Below, in pieces: positions 21,901-23,728 of a DNA stretch of 23,728 bases (position 1 is its first letter; each line of letters begins with the position of its first letter). The stretch is from Zygnema cylindricum. Its lineage: Eukaryota; Streptophyta; Zygnematophyceae; Zygnematales; Zygnemataceae. The notes under the pieces were generated by a model. It was not told the origin of the DNA. It did not search any database and was given only the letters and a program-made list of their open reading frames with translations. The translations under genes were made by a program, and so were the position numbers. The stretch covers positions 1 through 23,728 of the forward strand of contig JBBHKE010001545.1 in the NCBI GenBank assembly GCA_037447655.1, written 5' to 3'.

Positions 21901-23387
21901 CTCCTCTCTTCTTCTTTCCCTCTCTCCTCTTCCTCTCTTCTTCTCTCCTCTCTCTCTCTCCCTCTCCCTCTTCTCTCTCTCTCTTCTCTCTCTCTCCTCT
22001 CTTCTTCTATATCTCCTTTTTTCCTCGCGTCTACTTCTTTCTCTTTCTCTCCTCTCCTCTTCTCTCTCCCTCTCCTTTCCCTCTTCTTCTACTCTCTCTC
22101 TCTTCCTCCCCCCCTCTCTCTCCACTTTCTCCCTCTCTCTCTCTCTCCCTCCCTCACAGTTGTGTTTTCTTTTGTCTTTTTAGGCTGCCGCCCTCTTGGG
22201 ATCTGCAACTCTGGCTGTCCAAACCGTCGTTTTGGCGTCTTCTTTGTCTTCTTCTGTCCCGGCCAATTTCAGTTTGTCTTTTAGTGAATTTTTCAATCGA
22301 AAAAAATCATCTTCGCGACTCAAAACTGCACAAAATTTGCAAAATTTTGAGAATATGGGTCCAGAATTCGAGCTCAGAAATTCCATTTCGAATTTAAATC
22401 CAAATTCGAATTTGAGTTCAAATTTGAATTTGAATTCCGGTACGAGTGTGGAAAACCCAGAAAATAAAAAAGTTTTAGTGGGAGTTGTGGTGGAAAGTCG
22501 AAAAAACGGTGTCGAAATAACAAAAGATGGGACGGTTCTTGCTTTTGAACAAAATCGAGAGAGAATCGGAGGGAAGAAAAGTACTTTTGGAGGGAGTAAG
22601 GAAGTTTCCTTGAAGGAGACTTTAGTGGAATCCGTCAGTAGCGGTACTTCTTCGTCTCTTCTGGACGGAAAATCTCTCTGGATTGTGTCTTTTGTGAGAT
22701 TGTTTTTTCTCCCTCTCGTAAATACGGCCCTCGTTATAGTGAGTTTTTTCCTTCCCTTTACCCCTTTTTTCCCTTTTGTGAGAAGAGTGGATGAGTGGCG
22801 AGAGAGGAGAGGGAGAGAAGAGGGGAGAGGAGAGGGGAGAGGAAAGGGGAGAGAAGAGAGAGGGAGGGGATGGGAGAGAAGAGAGGGAGGAGAGGGGAGA
22901 GAAGAGGGAGGGAGGAGAGTGGAGGAGAGTGAAGAGAAGAGAGGGGAGGGGAGAGGAGAGGGGAGAGGCGAGAGGAGACGGGAGAGGAGAGTGGGAAGAA
23001 GAGAGGGAAGAGGAGAAGGGAAGAGAAGAGAGGTTGGAGCGAGAGAAGATTGAAGAGAAAAGAGAGAGGAAGTAAAGGTTTTTTTTTGTTTTATGGTTGT
23101 TTTCTATTTTCTGGTTGCATTAATTTATTTTTCAATGTAGTATTTGATTTTTTTTATTTGTTCTTATTTTATCTATTTATATATCAATTTCATTTAATAA
23201 TTTGTTCATCGATTGATTTTTTTACTCAATTTAAATTATATATATATAATCTTGTTTTACATTAATTTATTTAGTTTTGTTTATTTATATTTTATATTTG
23301 TTTTGGGGGGGGGCGGTAGGCTCTCCGGCAGGCCCAATTGATTCCTGCAGACCCCGTTTGCGCCCTAACCCTTATGGTGGGATACTA
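11516..23387 (+). CDS. Auxin efflux carrier / PILS-like (Mem_trans family) membrane transporter, nine exons, 3' partial
   Basis: The joined exons give about 770 residues. Residues 1-260 are an extension: an Ala/Ser-rich, acid-poor leader (1-50) suggesting plastid import, a hydrophobic segment at 110-136 ending DAQAAMAG, and a Gly/Ser-rich linker. The transporter core follows: TM1 about 284-302 (LKLFTLCAFVVWLQ), TM2 (VAFKVLIPCFLMSK), TM3 (LPIVAVVQVLIGAIMGK), TM4 with the family-like GNSLTLPLVFI, TM5 (YLALYMVGWSPALW), TM6 (NPPLFGVLLGLLIGATPP), TM7 and TM8 (AAALLGSATLAVQ), a ~120-residue polar insert, TM9 (VRLFFLPLVNTALVI) and the start of TM10 after LIPADP. PILS/auxin efflux carriers are ten-helix carriers of auxin or small organic anions; the substrate here is unknown. 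Most splice junctions keep phase. Exceptions are a frame break at 20036-20042 and the phase mismatch at the next junction. The ATG at 11516 is first in frame and has a strong context (GAGCCATGG). The 3' end lies beyond the window. Confidence 0.8.
12402..12782. repeat. CCCTCT tract starting at the intron 1 donor
   Basis: A pyrimidine tract starts within a few bases of the donor GTACTC. The exon 1 frame stays open across it to 12961, giving a Ser/Pro/Leu run that is not believed to be part of the protein. The rest of intron 1 (12783-13590) is AT-rich with nothing recognised beyond two similar segments at 12795-12860 and 12905-12975. Confidence 0.9.
13591..13655 (+). CDS. Exon 2 (65 bp): TM1 and following loop
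   Basis: The acceptor is TTTTTCCAG at 13590 and the donor GTGAGT at 13656. Phase 1 in and phase 0 out join LKLFTLC to AFVVWLQKSGQLPESTPSVL and SQ, as expected for the family's TM1 and the G-x-L-P loop. The last ~14 bases and the donor belong to the first unit of the intron 2 minisatellite. Confidence 0.8.
13644..14151 (+). repeat. ~45-bp minisatellite starting at the exon 2 splice donor
   Basis: Degenerate units of 44-46 bp share a (G)TTTTAGAGCCGTTATGAGT anchor followed by TTYGCCTTT or TTCGACTTTCAACTC. Anchors fall near 13656, 13700, 13747, 13791, 13835, 13880, 13926, 13970, 14016, 14062, 14106 and 14151. A further unit resumes near 14400 after a purine tract interrupts the array. The first anchor is the exon 2 end plus its donor (GTTTTGAGCCAGGTGAGTTT). 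Confidence 0.8.
14157..14345. repeat. Polypurine tract interrupting the minisatellite
   Basis: A GAGAGGAGAGAG-type purine tract of about 190 bp on the plus strand lies between two halves of a minisatellite unit. The array resumes with CACTTTCAACGTT and GCTGTTATGATTTCG (14390-14405). Confidence 0.85.
14855..14942. repeat. CT-rich tract, intron 2
   Basis: A short run of CTCTCC units on the plus strand. An apparent acceptor at 14964 (TTTTCAG) follows it, but no exon is supported there. Confidence 0.85.
15105..15430. repeat. CT microsatellite, intron 2
   Basis: A pyrimidine tract that includes a nearly pure (CT)n run at about 15349-15416. It ends about 170 bp before the 42-bp exon 3. Confidence 0.92.
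15598..15639 (+). CDS. Exon 3 (42-bp micro-exon): TM2
   Basis: The acceptor is GTGGTAG at 15597 and the donor GTATGT at 15640. Exactly 14 codons, VAFKVLIPCFLMSK, are phase 0 on both sides. It fits between SVLSQ of exon 2 and VASTLASQ of exon 4, matching the family pattern of a hydrophobic segment with an I/L-P-C core. It is too short for gene finders to call by composition. Confidence 0.8.
15873..15928. repeat. (CT)n microsatellite next to the exon 4 acceptor
   Basis: A pure CT dinucleotide run followed by T-rich sequence and GCCAG. It probably serves as, or overlaps, the polypyrimidine tract of intron 3. Confidence 0.92.
15956..16024 (+). CDS. Exon 4 (69 bp): TM2-TM3
   Basis: The acceptor is GCCAG at 15955 and the donor GTAGGG at 16025. 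It has 23 codons, phase 0 on both sides, giving VASTLASQPVSSLLGLPIVA and VVQ, continuous with VLIGAIMGK of exon 5. Confidence 0.82.
16025..16425. repeat. Polypurine tract starting at the intron 4 donor
   Basis: GGGAGAGAGGGGAA-type purine repeats start within the donor (GTAGGGAAGGGAGGG). This is the opposite strand bias to most tracts in the gene. The rest of intron 4 (16426-17191) is AT-rich and shows nothing further. Confidence 0.88.
17192..17517 (+). CDS. Exon 5: TM3 end, loop, TM4 and TM5
   Basis: The acceptor is TTTCGTCAG at 17191 and the donor GTAAGT at 17518; phase 0 in, phase 2 out. It encodes VLIGAIMGKAGCKLAYR, a polar loop with a Ser-rich start, then AFGNSLTLPLVFITGVLG and YLALYMVG. 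The G-N-x-x-x-L-P-L pattern is the most recognisable feature of the PILS/auxin efflux carrier family and the basis of the family call. Confidence 0.88.
18150..18260. repeat. Degenerate TTTTAGGGTTAAGGC repeats, intron 5
   Basis: Several loosely spaced copies of TTAGGGTTAAGG/TTTAGGGTT occur. They recall plant-type telomere units but are irregular and intronic. Confidence 0.65.
18310..18454. repeat. Three-copy 48-49 bp minisatellite, intron 5
   Basis: Three tandem copies begin TTAGTGTTGAAGAAATTATT (first two) or TTAGTGTGAAAGAAATTATG (third) and end TTTTAGTGTTGATAA-like. Few substitutions separate them. Confidence 0.85.
18628..18915. repeat. CTCACCTCT repeat tract, intron 5
   Basis: A pyrimidine-rich array with a CTCACCTCTCCT period, distinct from the plain CT and CCCTCT tracts. 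Overlapping frames on both strands are repeat shadows. Confidence 0.9.
19302..19458 (+). CDS. Exon 6: TM5 end, loop and start of TM6
   Basis: The acceptor is TCCTTTAG at 19301 and the donor GTAAGG at 19459; phase 2 in and phase 0 out. It continues LYMVG into WSPALWTVGYDII, then an acidic loop, and ends VVNPPLFG. The NPP at the start of TM6 is a family-like feature. The exon contains GCTGACGTCAGC, also found in exon 1. Confidence 0.87.
19600..19945. repeat. CT-rich tract, intron 6
   Basis: A pyrimidine tract with CTCTCCCCACC-type short periods between exons 6 and 7. A poly-T run lies just upstream at 19497-19522. Confidence 0.9.
19994..20142 (+). CDS. Exon 7: TM6-TM7, with a frame break at a T7 run
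   Basis: The acceptor is GGACAG at 19993. In phase 0 it reads VLLGLLIGATPPLSFF, directly continuing NPPLFG. From the T-run 20036-20042 onward the family-like reading PAREALPLDG and ISASFDFFSKLTAG is in another frame, as if one T were surplus; the original frame stops soon after. The donor GTAGAA at 20143 is acceptable, but the phase it leaves does not fit exon 8, which begins in phase 0. Either there is another small length error or a short exon was missed. The break may be a sequencing error or a true mutation. Confidence 0.65.
20150..20500. repeat. CT-rich tracts, intron 7 (5' part)
   Basis: Pyrimidine runs at 20150-20388 and 20430-20500 are separated by a short unique stretch (20389-20430). 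No exon is supported. Confidence 0.88.
20578..20664. repeat. CT/CCCTCT tract, intron 7
   Basis: A (CT)n run followed by regular CCCTCT units. Confidence 0.9.
20724..20893. repeat. (AAATAAAC/AAATAAAG)n minisatellite
   Basis: An array of 4- and 8-base units changes from AAATAAAG on the left to AAATAAAC/AAACAAAC on the right. Minus-strand frames here are Phe/Leu/Tyr/Val repeats. It may be an expanded A-rich tail of a retroposon whose body lies to its left (about 20665-20720). Confidence 0.88.
21070..21135 (+). repeat. tRNA-like (SINE-head-like) sequence in intron 7
   Basis: TGGTTAGTGTGT (21078-21089) resembles a Pol III A box, and GGTCCAAATAC (21114-21124) a degenerate B box, with 24 bases between. 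The surrounding GGTCTCAGGTCC..GACCGGCTC resembles a tRNA T-arm region. No complete cloverleaf is claimed; it is more likely an old tRNA-derived SINE fragment than a working tRNA. Confidence 0.35.
21190..22155. repeat. ~965-bp CT-rich tract, intron 7
   Basis: A long pyrimidine tract (CTCTCTTCTCTC, TTCTTCTCTC and similar) reaches to within 30 bp of the exon 8 acceptor. The 405-codon and 198-codon Ser/Leu frames across it are repeat shadows, although the first happens to run into exon 8. Confidence 0.93.
22184..22738 (+). CDS. Exon 8: TM8, polar insert and TM9
   Basis: The acceptor is TTTTTAG at 22183 and the donor GTGAGT at 22739. It has 185 codons, phase 0 on both sides. It begins AAALLGSATLAVQTVVLASS, then a polar, Asn/Ser-rich insert of about 120 residues with N-S-N-L repeats, then LWIVSFVRLFFLPLVNTALV. 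Auxin-efflux family proteins have short loops here, so the insert is unusual. Reading through the donor would add a hydrophobic segment and an Arg/Glu-rich repeat tail ending near 23053. Confidence 0.8.
22795..23075. repeat. Polypurine tract, intron 8
   Basis: A GAGAGGAGAGGGGAGA-type purine tract starts about 55 bp after the exon 8 donor. It is open in the exon 8 frame, so intron retention would be translated into Arg/Glu/Gly repeats. Confidence 0.9.
23320..23387 (+). CDS. Exon 9: TM9-TM10 loop and start of TM10 (gene continues off the window)
   Basis: The acceptor is GGCGGTAG at 23319, preceded by a nine-G run rather than pyrimidines. The donor is GTAACC at 23388, leaving phase 2; an earlier GTGGGA donor after LTLM is an alternative. 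It encodes ALRQAQLIPADPVCALTLMV and GY, matching the family's L-I-P-x-D-P loop before the last helix and joining in frame to NTALVI. Further exons are expected beyond 23728. Confidence 0.65.
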
Positions 23388-23407
23388 GTAACCTTTTTTT
23401 ATAATTT

Positions 23408-23586
23408 CCTCTCCCTCTCTCGCTCCCTCTCCCTCTCCCTCTCTCGCTCCCTCACTTTCTCTCTTTCTCTCTTCCTCCTTTTTTTCTCTTTTTCTCTCTT
23501 TCTCTCTCTTTCTCTCTCTCTCCCTCCCTCCCTCCCTCTCTTCCTCTCTCCCTCCCTCTCTTCCTCTCCCTCCCTCTCTCTCTCTC
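23408..23586. repeat. CT-rich tract, intron 9
   Basis: A pyrimidine tract of CCCTCTCTCG and CCCTCCCTCT units. The remaining ~140 bases to the window edge show no further exon. Confidence 0.9.
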
Positions 23587-23728
23587 CTATTAAGTCAATG
23601 AATTTATAAGTAAGAATAGAGAAAAGTAAAAAAAAAATGGGGGAATTAGTGTTCGATTCAGTGTGTTTTTCTTCCATAACCCTTTTTTTTGTATTTTTTA
23701 TTTTTTTTGTTTAGAGGGGAGAGGGAGA

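Noticed and set aside
21180-22182. Long Ser/Leu frame running through a CT tract into exon 8
   Set aside because: The tract is intronic simple repeat. A TAG in the exon 8 frame immediately precedes 22184, and the family match starts only there.

Overview
The window is eukaryotic nuclear DNA. It has spliceosomal introns with GT..AG borders, very long strand-asymmetric purine/pyrimidine simple repeats, an AT microsatellite, a decayed Ty3/gypsy retrotransposon and several foldback (MITE-like) elements. The one substantial gene starts with an Ala/Ser-rich, transit-peptide-like leader, so a photosynthetic eukaryote (green lineage or alga) is my best guess. The species cannot be fixed from this sequence.

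Layout. 1-3560: almost pure GA-rich (GGGAGA-type) low-complexity DNA with a G-run core near 2276-2354. 3735-3985: CT-rich, leading into one probable exon (3939-4090) of a Cdc1/MPPE1(PGAP5)-like metallophosphoesterase; no continuation of that gene is visible. 4100-4862: poly-T, an imperfect palindrome and an AT microsatellite. 5033-6269: a 1.24 kb element bounded by perfect 17-bp inverted repeats, containing a second 505-bp element flanked by TGA. About 7100-8239: a dead integrase region of a Ty3/gypsy element, readable across frameshifts and stops. 8788-10987: a 2.2 kb foldback element with ~40-bp ends flanked by ATA, containing two abutting smaller inverted-repeat units. 10988-11515: upstream region with a G-box.

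11516 to the right edge: one plus-strand gene of at least nine exons for a membrane transporter of the auxin efflux carrier/PIN-LIKES (PILS, Mem_trans) family, running off the window. I rebuilt it from in-phase GT..AG junctions and family continuity: 11516-12401, 13591-13655, 15598-15639 (a 42-bp exon), 15956-16024, 17192-17517, 19302-19458, 19994-20142, 22184-22738, 23320-23387. Most open reading frames elsewhere are shadows of simple repeats. Nearly every intron carries a long polypurine or polypyrimidine tract.

Points of most interest: a frame break at a T7 homopolymer in exon 7, followed by a phase mismatch at the next junction; a ~45-bp minisatellite in intron 2 whose first unit overlaps the end of exon 2 and its splice donor; a ~260-residue N-terminal extension unusual for the transporter family; and a cluster of related, nested foldback elements.
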